NCBI GenBank assembly: GCA_021014945.1
Contig: MU266408.1
Location: 47,009-111,008 of the forward strand
DNA: 64,000 nt
DNA from: Leucogyrophana mollusca
Taxonomy: Eukaryota > Basidiomycota > Agaricomycetes > Boletales
Reading direction: 5' to 3'
Shown one piece after another: positions 35,393 to 45,625 of this stretch (position 1 is the stretch's first letter; each line of letters opens with the position of its first letter). The position numbers and the translations under genes are program-made. A model generated the notes under the pieces. It had not been told where the DNA came from, did not search any database, and saw nothing but the letters and a program-made list of their open reading frames with translations.

Positions 35393-36829
35393 TCAGAGGG
35401 CAGGAGGTGATCCTTGTGCTTTCCTGCACCGCCTCGTATGGGCTTCACCAAACAAGTCCCTCATCAACTCGAGTTCGTCGATAAGCTTCTTCGGGATTTT
35501 CTCCTCTTTCACAATGGTGAACAAAACGTCGTTGGTGACGATGTACACCCTCTTTTCCGGCAGGTTAGCTTCTTCCAGGTTTCGCTTGACACTCGCTCGA
35601 GTTTCCGCGATATAGTGCTCGCGGGCGGCCTTGTACAACTTATTGCGCCGGCTCCGATCTTCCTCTTCTTCTTCACTGTCATACCCCATCTCCTTCATGA
35701 CATTCCGGATATGCACGTCCGACTTCGAGCGAACAATGTAGGTCGGGATATTGAATCGCGCGCAGTTCATGAGGATGGCAACGTCTGTCACCGTGAAGCG
35801 GTTGTCGAAAAGGACTATGACGCAGTCGAAAATGTAGAGTCCCTGAGCGTTGAAGTACTGCCAGTCTGGTATCTTCAGCGTCCCCGCGCCGGGGATGTCA
35901 TACCACACGAATGGATTTTGGCTGTTTGAGTCTGGGAACCGTCCAATCTTCTGCGTGGTCTCGATAACTCCTGTAGCAGCCGCGCCCCTCTCAAGGTTCC
36001 GCAATCCACGGAACCTAACCTAATATTAACAAAATCGAGCCGAGGGCCACGAAGAAACGTACGAGTTAATCAAAGAGCTCTTTCCTCCCCCCGCGACTCC
36101 TGCGATGGCGAAATGGAAGAGGCCCTCCTTGTACTGCATTCTCGCTTTTGCTGCGGCTAGTTCCTTCGGCGTGGGCATCACTACGGGCTGTATACCCTCC
36201 CGGAGCTTGCGCTCAGCTTCTTCCTGTGCCGCTCGAGCATTCTTTGCGTCTTCTTCAGCCTTTTTGGCCGCCTTGGCTGACGCGTCACGAACCGCTTGCG
36301 CATGTTTGATGTCTTCTTCGGCGGCTCGCTTCAAGCGCTGAGTTTCCGCCCTGGCATTATCCTCAGCTCTCCTTGCCTCTTCTTGCGCTGCTCGTGTTTT
36401 TTGCCTCTCATCGTCCATCTCCTTAGCCGACTTCTTCACCTGGTCACTCAACGCCTTCGCTGCCCTCGCTGCCTCTGCCTGTGCTCGTTGCGTTTCCTCT
36501 CTCGCTGCTCGCGTAGCCCTCTCCGAGTCCTCCCTAGCCAACCTCTCAGCTCGCTCTGCATCTCTCTGTGTAGCTCGAGCCCGTCTGATAATGTCTTCAG
36601 TTTCTCTCGCAGTGCGTTCCGCGTCGTCTCTGGCGGCCTGAGCCACTCTCTCTGCATCCTCCCTTGCCCGTTCCGCCGCCGCTTGTGCCGCCCTTACCTG
36701 CTCATTGTTTCCGATCTCGGAGATCGTTGGGTTCTCGTCGACGTCGTCGGATCGAAGAGATCGGACGAAACCAACCACCGCCCTACCGACTGTTAGGACG
36801 GCGGGAATGGCAGAGACGACGGCTCCCAT
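35393..36829 (-). CDS. IRG-like GTPase 1 with N-terminal coiled coil and N-myristoylation motif
   Basis: Exons 36829-36063 and 36014-35393 give 462 aa. The first ATG starts MGAVVS, which fits the N-myristoylation rule (Gly2, Ser6), followed by a hydrophobic segment (AIPAVLTVGRAVVGFV). Residues 50-225 are a continuous Ala/Arg/Glu coiled coil. The G domain follows: P-loop GVAGGGKS (244-251), switch threonines near 275, DIPG (295-298) in place of DxxG, and SKSD (352-355) in place of NKxD. The P-loop and DxPG type, together with the membrane anchor, resemble immunity-related GTPases (IRG); the match is by motif only. An intron sits directly after SLIN, as in the paralogue at 38632-39958. A membrane-remodelling or defence role is speculation. 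Confidence 0.85.
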
Positions 36830-37955
36830 CGTAACAAGCAAATTCACAAAGGTGGAGTTTTATCGAAGCGATAGGCGAGTATCTGCCCAGTGTTAACTGT
36901 GCAGTAGCGAGATGCGATCGAGCTACTGACAAGGCTGAAACCACTCCACGGTGATGCGGCGAGAGCGTCTTATACGCTATATGTCAGGCACGCTGCCTCA
37001 CTGAGGCTCGACCACCTCGAGGATGCGGTGCAGGCGCTAAGAACATCCTCAGAATGGAACCGAAGCTGGAGTGTCCCACAACGAGGGCGTATACTGCAAT
37101 GTGGATGAACACAAAAGTAGAGTACGCCTTCTTTGTCACATCATCTTTTGTGATCGAGACGGTAAGTGCTGTGATACATGACCATGATACAAGTCCAGGG
37201 TATAGCCTCGAGGATTGCATGGCGTGATACACGCCACTGGGCGCTGGATTGCTTCCTTCTTCGAAATTCACGAGCGCCTGCTTCAGAACACGGGAGGTTC
37301 CACTTGTCCCCTAACCCACAGAAGTCCGCAAACGCGTGCACCGGCGCTACTGATCCAGGGAAGTGTATACCTAGCGTCTGTTTGGCGCCAACCACCTCAC
37401 ACCCTGTGCCCGGGTCTAGGGTGCTCCAATACACTGCTATAGACCTTCACACAGCAGTTTCGGTCAGCCCCTGAGCAAATACGGTAGAAACATCATACAG
37501 ACACCCTCACTCTAAATGGGTCGAGTCGTTTGTTGGCGAAGGTTAGATTCGCCCCATAGGCGACCGTAGCTTGTAGTTGTCTGGGCATCCACCTCGGGGC
37601 CCAGCGTTGCACGTGAGTGTGGCCCCCCTGAATTTGAAGAGAGCGATATGGTGCGCATGACTGAACAGAAAGCAGATATGTAGATGTTGACAGTAGGCAG
37701 ACGACCTCATGAGAACTCGCAGTCCGGAAGTCCAACGGCAGAGATCAATCCCCACCCTCCCGAATGGCCCCCGCCACCCTTCAAGAGCCGTGGGGGTGCT
37801 CCTCTCTACATATCAGTGAATTTGTGCAGCTCTCTTCTCCCCGACTCGCACAATGCCGACTCTCCATTTCCCTATCTATCACTTCACAAGCTACATAGGC
37901 GTTGTTCTGCGAGATTTCGTCGGTTTTCATTTCTGACTTAACTCCTTGGCCATCT
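36830..37955. other. Upstream region of GTPase 1
   Basis: No gene supported. No G-domain sequence is found here, which matters because the coiled-coil relic at 37956-38145 would need one downstream. Confidence 0.5.
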
Positions 37956-38145
37956 TCACCGCTCTCTCATCGCTCTTATGAGCGCCTCGGATTCTTCGCT
38001 AGCGATGCGGCCGGTTCTCTCCCCCTCCAGTTGAGCCAGCTGGCTTCTCTCGGCTGCTTGCGTGAGTATCTCCGCTTCCGCACTGCGGCCTTCAACATAT
38101 CGTGCCCACTCTGCTAGTTCGCGCTGAGTTCTGCCTCGTTCCGAT
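37956..38145 (-). pseudogene. Coiled-coil remnant of a third IRG-like GTPase gene
   Basis: The minus strand reads ELAEWARYVEGRSAEAEIL, then ERSQLAQLEGERTGRIA and ALIRAMRER before a stop. This resembles the coiled coil of GTPase 2 (ERNRLAQLEAERVARVA). The stop follows at once, no P-loop lies downstream (37000-37955), and upstream the reading frame loses heptad character. It lies between the two intact paralogues. Confidence 0.7.
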
Positions 38146-38631
38146 GGGTGCTGTCCAAATCTCGAATAACATTGCAGGTGTCTCCTGGAGTGAATGACCC
38201 TGAGCGAACGTAAGGGAAGAATCAAGCACACGTCGTTTCTATTCCAAACGGGCCATGCCCATGAGCGGAAAGGTATACACTCGAAGAAGCCCTTATTGCG
38301 GGAGATCCCCTTATCGCGGGGGGCGTGACACAAGAAGGCGCACACCCCTGAGTGGGAAGTGAAATACGGGGTCGTGGCGGTTTGTCGGACATTGATAAGG
38401 AATGATTTTGTATGCCAAAAAAACAGATGGAGGTACATGGGCGGCTGGTTTTCAAGCGAGGAGGAAAGAATCCTATCGAGGGACCATACTCTTTTCGCTT
38501 CCACCCCCTTGTCGCTAGTCCGACACATAATTGAAGATGATGGAAATGAAAGTGTACACAGCTGCGGTGATAAAGATGATGATAAACTGACGGATGGATA
38601 CATTCTGGAAGTCTGGTCATAGAGCACGAAG
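38146..38631. other. Spacer downstream of GTPase 2
   Basis: About 490 bases without a gene; ORFs on both strands lack recognisable motifs. Confidence 0.45.
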
Positions 38632-39958
38632 TCAAAGCTGCCCTGTGACAGCCCGAGCCTCATTGCGGAGGTCCGCAAGTAGGTCCGCCTCGTCTATAGC
38701 TCTCTTCGGCTCGAGCCCTCGAGACACTCCGAATAGTGCATCATTGCATAACAGGTAGATCCTCTGCTGCGGCAAGTTGGCCTCTTCGAGGTTGAGTGTT
38801 ACGCTTCGACGAGTTTCGGCGATGAATTGTTGTCGGGCGGCCTCATAAAGCTGAGCACGGCGAGCCTTGCTGTCTTCTTCGTCATCATCGCTCTCGTAAC
38901 CCATCTCTTTCATAAGGTTCCGGATGTGCTGGTCAGACTTGGAGCGAACAATATATGTGGGAATCTTGAACCGTCTGCAGTTCGCGAGGATGGCGATGTC
39001 CGTCATGGTGAAGCGAGCATCGATCAGGACAATGATGCAGTCGAAGACATAGAGGCCCTCGGCATTGAAATACTGCCAGTCACGGATTTTGAGCGTGCCT
39101 GCACCCGGCACGTCGTACCACACGACACGCTTCGCAGCACCGGGATCAGGGTACCGTCCCAAGGATAGCGTGGTCTCTGTAACTCCCGTGGGCGCCGCCC
39201 CGGCGTCCTTGCTACGCAGGCCCCGAATCGCCTGGAGAGACAGTAAGCACACATGATCGAGAACATAGAAAGATAGAAAGAATATTCACGTTAATCAGAC
39301 TCGATTTCCCACTGCCGGCGATGCCAGCGACAGCGACGTGGAATAGGCCTTTCGTGTACTGCACCCTGTTCTTCGCGGCTATGATTTCCGCGGTCGTGGG
39401 CATGACGACAGGCTGGATACCCTGCTTAAGCTGTCTCTCAGCCTCCTCCTGCGCGGCTCTCGCTCTTCTCGCTTCTTCTTGTGCCGCCTGTGCTCTCCGA
39501 TTCTCCTCTTCTATGGCCCGCCTCACCCTCACCGCCTCCTCCTCGGCAGCTCTTCTCTGCTTCTCTGCTTCATCTCTGGCAGCTTGTGCAGCCCTCTCCG
39601 CCGCCTCACGCGCGATCCTATCCCTTTCCCTTTGGGCCTCGACCTCTCTAGCTATCCTCTCCGCCTCCGCCCTCGCCGCCCACATGCGCGCCTCTGCCTC
39701 TTGCTGAGCAACGCGAGCGACCCTCTCTGCCTCTAATTGAGCTAGCCTGTTTCTCTCGGCCTGCTCTCGAGCGGCTTGCGCAATTCTCTCTGCTTCTTCG
39801 TGCGCAGCCTGTGCTCTCCTGCGATCTTCTTCTATCTGTCGTGCCCAACGCTCGGCTTCTTCTCTGGCGGCTCGTTCGGCCTGCTCCTGGTAAACCCTGG
39901 CCTGTTCAGCTGCAGCTTGTGCTCTCCGCCCCCTGGCACGGATTACTCGGCGGAGCAT
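38632..39958 (-). CDS. IRG-like GTPase 2 with N-terminal coiled coil
   Basis: Exons 39958-39290 and 39231-38632 give 422 aa. Residues 10-180 are a coiled coil very rich in Ala, Arg and Glu. The G domain has GIAGSGKS (212-219), DVPGAGTLKI and RSKSD, and the C-terminal acidic/charged stretch ESDDDEED as in GTPase 1. The intron again follows SLIN. In contrast to GTPase 1 the protein starts MLRRVIRARGRR, without Gly2 and without a hydrophobic segment, so it should be soluble or recruited by partners. The two proteins may pair through the coiled coils (inference). Confidence 0.85.
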
Positions 39959-41466
39959 TACGTGTGGTGGATAAAGTATCTAAGAAAGGTACGATATTGT
40001 CAATAGGGCAAGTTGTAAAGTAAGCTTAACCGGATGGAAAGACGGCTTTCTACCGGAGAGCTTAATTAGCATCGGAGCCACATTCGCGGTCAGGTCGTGG
40101 CACTCCGTCGCGGCATTCAAATTCTCAGGAGCGAACAAACAGCATCTTCATGGCTTCCACGAGGACGGCCTCGCAGCATAGGGGCTGGTCTGATCTGGAA
40201 GTACGACATAAGCGCCTATGAAATACATATGCATCGAAGGGGGGTGCGCACCACTGCCGTCTGGACGCCCGCACTGACGCTCAATGAGAACATCACATTC
40301 GATAAGTGCTCGGGGCATAGAACCTCGTGGCACGGGAAATACCACGATCAACGATGGCATGCCATAAGGAACAGAAGCATCGTGGGGGTCCAACGAAGGA
40401 ATCGAGGTTATGAAAGACGATGCGCGTTAAAGAACGGGCCGAAGTGCATCACTTAGCGGATGGGGCCCTGTCGAATAGTTGGCGATAGCAAGAACTGCAT
40501 CGCGCAGATCTGCACCGCCGTGGGGGCGTTTCTTGTCCTTTTCGGTATTCTCCTATCAATTTCGTTCTTCGTCGTTGCATCTAACCCTGACTCCTCTACG
40601 CCAATGGGCTTACTGGTTTTTCGCGGCTTAATCCCATTCGTTTGTGATTTCCCAGCAGTGCACCTTCTAGGTGCCAACTCTTTTCGCGTGCCCTATTGCG
40701 GGTGTGCATCTTCTTGTGCTATATGGACTTGTACCCGGGCGATCTCCAGCCGCGGTTGCGCTGCTCATGGTGTTCGGTGTTTAAGGTACCTTTCAGTCAT
40801 GATCCAGACGTACGCTGAACGTAGTTTGCGCTGGTATCAAGCATGGGTTGAGCGCTGCCTGGTCAGTGCCTGCAAGATCACGAATGCGAGTGAAACATGG
40901 GGACCCAGTGATCTCCTGGTTTAAAGACGCGCCTCTCTTGATTCTTTGTAACTTCGTTTGCCGGCCAGGCCTGCCATAATTCTAAATGGTGATGAAGACG
41001 GTATGTGTCGGCCTGTAGTCTCATTTGTCCTCGAAACTCGCCCAAGCGATAATATCCACAGGAAAACGAAACAAAACCGATCAGAGCCTGGAAAAGGCAA
41101 TCCCAGTGTGACTCGAATTGTCACGCGACATTGCGCACTCGGAGGGGCTGGGGATGCATGGTGGGCGTGGCGAGGAGAAGTCTCCTATGCCATGGCTCAA
41201 TGCCAGGGAACTCGATCCAGACGATGGTGAAGACGTTCTTGTGCTTTTATGTATAGGTGTAAATCAATAGATGCAGCGCCATATTCCAGCGGCGGACTGC
41301 AGTGCCATACTTTGAACCTCTTTGAATGAAGAGAAAGACTGCAAATACAGAGTATACCGTAGTTTACTTTTGTAATGTTATTATTTCTGCCGTCCGCAAG
41401 TCAATGCACGCTTGTAATGTAAGATAATCGTTCTTTGTTATTTTACCAACGACGGTCTGGTATCGC
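39959..41466. other. Intergenic region with a possible small gene
   Basis: Apart from the doubtful ORF at 40460-40924 nothing is recognised in this 1.5 kb. Confidence 0.45.
40460..40924 (+). CDS. Possible small membrane protein, doubtful
   Basis: An ORF of 154 codons begins MGPCRIVGDSKNCIAQ and has one clear hydrophobic segment (VGAFLVLFGILLSISFFVVA). The part after about codon 60 loses coding character and several possible splice sites are present, so the true end is unknown. No homologue is recognised. Confidence 0.25.
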   Translation: MGPCRIVGDSKNCIAQICTAVGAFLVLFGILLSISFFVVASNPDSSTPMGLLVFRGLIPFVCDFPAVHLLGANSFRVPYCGCASSCAIWTCTRAISSRGCAAHGVRCLRYLSVMIQTYAERSLRWYQAWVERCLVSACKITNASETWGPSDLLV

Positions 41467-42819
41467 CTAACCATGAACATCGACAAAACGTGAGCGCTGC
41501 AGTAGTAATGAACTGAGCAAATCGGCCGTGCTCCCGTCATTTGCCAAAACCGTCGTAGCTTCCATATCTCGCTGGACTTCATCCATCTGTTCCACAGCAC
41601 CAGATAAATGGGCAACACGGGCGCAAGCAGAGCGAATGGCAATCAAAGTTCGATCAGGTAAGTCCGGGGGAGGGATGCCTTCTTTCTCGCATTCGGCCAC
41701 CACAGCTGGATCAACCTGAAAGGTGACACGGCGAGGCGGTTTCTCTACACTGTCGAAGAACGCATCATTGTGTGAGCATACATCATAGGTATTTGTCTAA
41801 TCAATAGATGAGTTTCAGGCAAGGAAGATAGCAGCTCACTAACCATTCCGGGAACTTCCTCTAGCCAGAATCCATATTGGTCAAATATGGTGTGCATCGA
41901 CATGGCCATGGTGAAAACATTGCGGAGGCTGTTTACCTGACCAAGCAGCCCACGGACTTGCTCAGCTAGTCCGAATAGGGTAAGCATCGCGAATGCAGTG
42001 GCGGCATACTCCTGAAAAGAGTCGGTGGATCAATAGCGGATTGACATTATCAGGCGAAAACAATTACCGGGTCATGAGAGCTTTGCGCTGACTCGGAAAA
42101 CAAGTGGGCACATTGGGTGATAACGAGACCACGGCCGAATGCCCTGGCCCTTTCTTTGATCTCTGGGAATCTTATTGCAGATTCGCGATCAAAATGCCCG
42201 GTAATCATGCATGCATAACCGTCGCGCTCTAAAGCCTGAGATCGATGAGCGGATGCAAGAACAGTGTGAATGACTATAGCGCACCAGCTCTTTTACATCT
42301 TTTTTTGTTTTATCGACTTTGGCCATGGCTTTGATCATTTCGCTCTTGTGCACTTCAAAGGACGAGCGGGCAGAGTTTGTCGATGAGGGCGTGGGCCCAG
42401 CATTGGAGCGGGCTGGGTCTCGCTCGGCACGATCGGGGACGAAAAGAACTGCCATTATACTCACAGACGCACATGAGGTAGTTCCTGAGACGAAGGCCTA
42501 GTGCAATGATTTCCTCGTTGCGATTTTGAACTTGCTGCAAGCTCCCCTCTGGGTGACTTCCCGTCGTATTGCACGAACTAATCTCAAGCACGAGACGCGT
42601 ATACGGTGTCGAACCGAACCCAAGGTGGGAATGGTCCCAGAAGTCCTTGAGGAAGAAACCTACGACGCGGACACCAATGACGGGATCGTTGTACTTTGCA
42701 GGGGTTTTTGAAGAATTATGGAGGGCGAACGCTTCAGCGTCCAGGAGCATCCTCCAGACGCTCGATCCGTTGGGAGTGAAATCGAGCTGGGACAATTGAG
42801 GGAGTTCCTGAGAGAGCAT
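41467..42819 (-). CDS. HNH_2-type nuclease-domain protein
   Basis: Exons: 42819-42465, 42412-42285, 42226-42068, 42011-41844 and 41796-41467, all in phase, 379 aa. The middle holds the pattern of fungal HNH_2 proteins: RDGYACMITG (162-171), then TQCAHLFSES with His202, then NSLRNVFTMAMSMHTIFD with Asn245 and His254. These residues would form a beta-beta-alpha metal site, as in HNH endonucleases. The N-terminal part (GVRVVGFFLKDFWDH) and C-terminal helical part are not recognised. Such proteins are numerous in agaricomycetes and their biological role is unknown to me; DNA cleavage is inferred from the motif. The start at 42819 is the first ATG in frame; an upstream non-coding exon is possible. 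Confidence 0.78.
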
Positions 42820-44253
42820 GGCGGTGGCAGGGATCAAGCAAGCACCTGTGGATCCTGCCCTTCTATATGTTTTAGACTCGCATTAGCCGTGAGAATGCAG
42901 CTCTAAAACGAAGGACTTACAGGAATTATGGTGGTCCTTTAGCCTGGTGTTGTCGCGAAGTGAACCGAGGTGAATTGAAGTAAAAATCGTAGCACAGTTC
43001 GAACCACTTCGAAGCTACGAAGTGCATCGAAGTTAGACTGATCAAGGGGAGATTGACGTGTGGTAACTATATTTTTCGTATTCCCTTATACTACATGGCT
43101 GCTGAAAGGTTCCTCGTCGAGCCAATCCCAACTTCTTCAGGGTAGCTCTATCTCGCAGGGCCAGATCCACAGTCTCATCTCCCGACCTCACGCCCCCGAA
43201 AAAGTGCTCGAACTGTGGCCAACAAGCTGCCCATGCGGAGATCGTCCGCATTCATCCGGAGGACCGCTCGTGCACAGATAGAAGGATTTGAGTATCAAGT
43301 GACATTAATTCCCTGACAGCGACACCACAAGGCTTTCTTGTAAGCTGCCCCCTGCCCAGTGATAGACATCATCCGAAGGAGAAATGGCTGAAGCCCTTAG
43401 CCGGGTGCTGTCTGTGGAAACGCTTTGGCGTACCACAGCAACTGACTTTCCCAGCATTGGTCAACCTTTGGCGAAAGGTGAGTGATACACGCCTTCAACA
43501 GGTTGAAGCCTACAGAGTAGGAGAATGTCAGTCTTGATACCATTGTGATGGTTATTTTGTTAACCACGACACATCCTTTGCAGTCTTCGCAAATGCGTGT
43601 TGTTCGGGGATAGCGTTTGGTGGATATATCAGACTTGGATAGTAAGTAGCCTTCCCCGGCCTGGGTAGCAACTAAACTCTTTACCTGTTGGAGTCGCCTT
43701 CTCAACAGTCAAGTATTGCCCCGTCCGGTCCCTAACATTGTGTAACATATTGGCCACCGAATTCTGGATATCACGCCTGTTGGGCTTTGATCGCACGGGG
43801 CCGATCTGGGCTCGTCCACCGAAGTTTGAACAATGCCAGTTGCTCGGACGTGACATCGGAGTCTATTTTCCTTTCTTTAGCGAACAGGGCACAACAAAAC
43901 TCTGTACATATCTTCCTTATTGTTTGGTGCCGCGACCCCATATTGACCCGGTCCACACTTCATCGGCCACCACTACCCTTGCTGTTTTCACGCGCAAACC
44001 CTTGGGATATGTCACATCATCGGGTCCACCGCTGCAACTCGTCTTCCCATTATTCCACGAGCTGCTAATCCACATCTCTTTGGCTTATTGATGCCGTTCC
44101 CAGAATATAAGATGGGGAGCCTGCTACCCTACCAGCTCAACCATCTCAAGTGGCCATTCCACCCCACGTCGCATTCTTGTATTTGCAGCCCCAGCGATCA
44201 TTCCCTTGCCACATATCTGGACCTCTGGGCACGAAACAAGCCAGCCACTCCTA
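42820..44253. other. Intergenic region with a possible tiny gene
   Basis: Contains the candidate three-exon small gene at 43384-43753. The ORF at 43738-44091 is not connected in phase to it and has no recognised motif. Confidence 0.4.
43384..43753 (+). CDS. Possible small protein of about 62 residues, unknown
   Basis: An ATG in good context starts MAEALSRVLSVETLWRTT. Two introns with good borders (gtgagt...cag after 43480 and gtaagt...acag after 43640) join exons in phase and end at TAA in 43753. The middle has FANACCSGIAFGGYIRLG. No family is recognised. The orderly splice sites are the main support. Confidence 0.35.
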
Positions 44254-45174
44254 ATGAAACTCTTCGAGCCCGAATACTTTAAATCCCCCACCTGCCTTTG
44301 TGGCAAACCGACGATCGCGGACCATGACCTTTGTTATTGCTCTCCCGCGTGCGCCCAGGAAGACGCGGCAAGGTCTCTCTTCAACAATCAATCGCACTAT
44401 CGCGAGATATGCAAAATAGCGAAGGAGGCCGCGGAGCCATCCAATGATAAGCAGCTTCCTCCAGGGGCAGCTGTCACTACCCCAGCGAAGCCGACTGCAC
44501 GAGCGATCACTGCAGCACGGACAACGAAGAAGCAGGGTTCAGGATGGCCGACTCTAGCGGATATCACCACCGAAATTCTGACTAGACGTGCAAACGCATC
44601 TGCCGGAGAGGGCCTGTCCTCCATTCCTCCCCAAGCCAAGCTCTCTGTGCATAACCCCGATGAAAGAGGTCCAGTGCTTTCGCCGACGGATCTCATCAAC
44701 CTTACGACGGCAGATGGGACACCAAGGCATTTCTTGAAGCGTTCCTTACGATCGACGGTTGATTTAGGGCGGAGTATTCGGAGATCCGCCTCTGTGCATA
44801 TGCTGAAGCGATTGAAAGGAACGGAGCCGCTGAGAGTAGAGAAAAAGATTGGGAAATGGGAAGAAGTGGTTCCCGAAGAGCTCTCACAACCCGTTGTGGA
44901 GCAAGAGGTGCTCAATGACGTGGTGAACGCCCCCATCATCGTGATTCCACGTTCACCCATCACTCCCGTAGAGCCTCCAGCCGAGCGCCCTTCGTGCCTG
45001 CCTTCCAGATTTGTACGTCGATCAATCTCCCTCGCCGCACTCGACGACCTCGAAGATCCGCTGTGGGATGATGGCGATTTCTCCCAAGTTCTGCGCTCTA
45101 TGCGAGAGGACAGCGAGTATCTAGAAATCGATCCCAGTTCGTTCTTTGCGGACGAGGAGGAGGAATGGGAATAG
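44254..45174 (+). CDS. Acidic protein with N-terminal cysteine cluster, unknown function
   Basis: A single-exon gene of 306 aa, unusual among its intron-rich neighbours. The N-terminus holds five cysteines spaced C-x-C-x10-C-x-C-x3-C (CLCGKP...LCYCSPAC, residues 14-33), which looks like a small zinc-binding site. The middle is low-complexity and basic with Arg/Ser patches (RRSASVHMLKRLKG), and the end is strongly acidic (FADEEEEWE). A nuclear or regulatory protein is possible. The start at 44254 gives the cysteine cluster at the very N-terminus; the in-frame upstream ATG at 44206 adds 16 residues. Confidence 0.7.
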   Translation: MKLFEPEYFKSPTCLCGKPTIADHDLCYCSPACAQEDAARSLFNNQSHYREICKIAKEAAEPSNDKQLPPGAAVTTPAKPTARAITAARTTKKQGSGWPTLADITTEILTRRANASAGEGLSSIPPQAKLSVHNPDERGPVLSPTDLINLTTADGTPRHFLKRSLRSTVDLGRSIRRSASVHMLKRLKGTEPLRVEKKIGKWEEVVPEELSQPVVEQEVLNDVVNAPIIVIPRSPITPVEPPAERPSCLPSRFVRRSISLAALDDLEDPLWDDGDFSQVLRSMREDSEYLEIDPSSFFADEEEEWE

Positions 45175-45625
45175 TGACTTTCACCGAAAAATGTCGCTGC
45201 TCGTCGCAAAAGAGGTAAATCGGGAGGCCGTAGTGTGTTTCGAGTCTTTGTATATGCTTTCTGACATGTTCTGCTTTTGTATGGTTAGGCTATCTATGTC
45301 TCACTATGATAATTCGGTTTTTGTATCGCCATCCTATGTATTAACCCATGTATTCTTACTCTTCCTATTTATACCCCGCTCTTATCCACTATGTCACTCC
45401 TTGATTACTGCCGCGATTTGCGAAGAGAACACGAAGAAGTTGTGAATCCGAGGACGGTGTGTCTCAGAAAGGAAGGTGTTCAAGAACGCTAATTCGGTCC
45501 GTGATTCTGGGCTAGCCATGTTCCGTGAAACATCGTCCATTTAGCCGTGACCTCGAGGACGTCGCGCTTCTTACTCGACCGCCACCATCTCAACTGCCAG
45601 TCCCACTGAAACCTTTGAACCCAGA
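45175..45625. other. Spacer and URC1 promoter
   Basis: About 450 bases, T-rich in the first half. No gene seen. Confidence 0.5.

Noticed and set aside
36296..36796. Plus-strand ORF of 166 codons inside GTPase 1
   Set aside because: It is the antisense shadow of the Ala/Arg/Glu coiled coil; the minus strand carries the P-loop protein with matching paralogue and intron.
37956..38678. A complete 240-residue protein on the minus strand
   Set aside because: Only the last 60 residues show coiled-coil character; the upstream part is unstructured noise without a plausible start context.
35393..39958. Bacterial-type or viral origin of the GTPase pair
   Set aside because: Both have spliceosomal introns at the same site and base composition like their neighbours; nothing points to recent transfer.
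44397..45209. Minus-strand ORF of 270 codons opposite the cysteine-cluster protein
   Set aside because: Composition is Ser-rich noise, no motif; the plus-strand frame has the cysteine cluster and a proper start.
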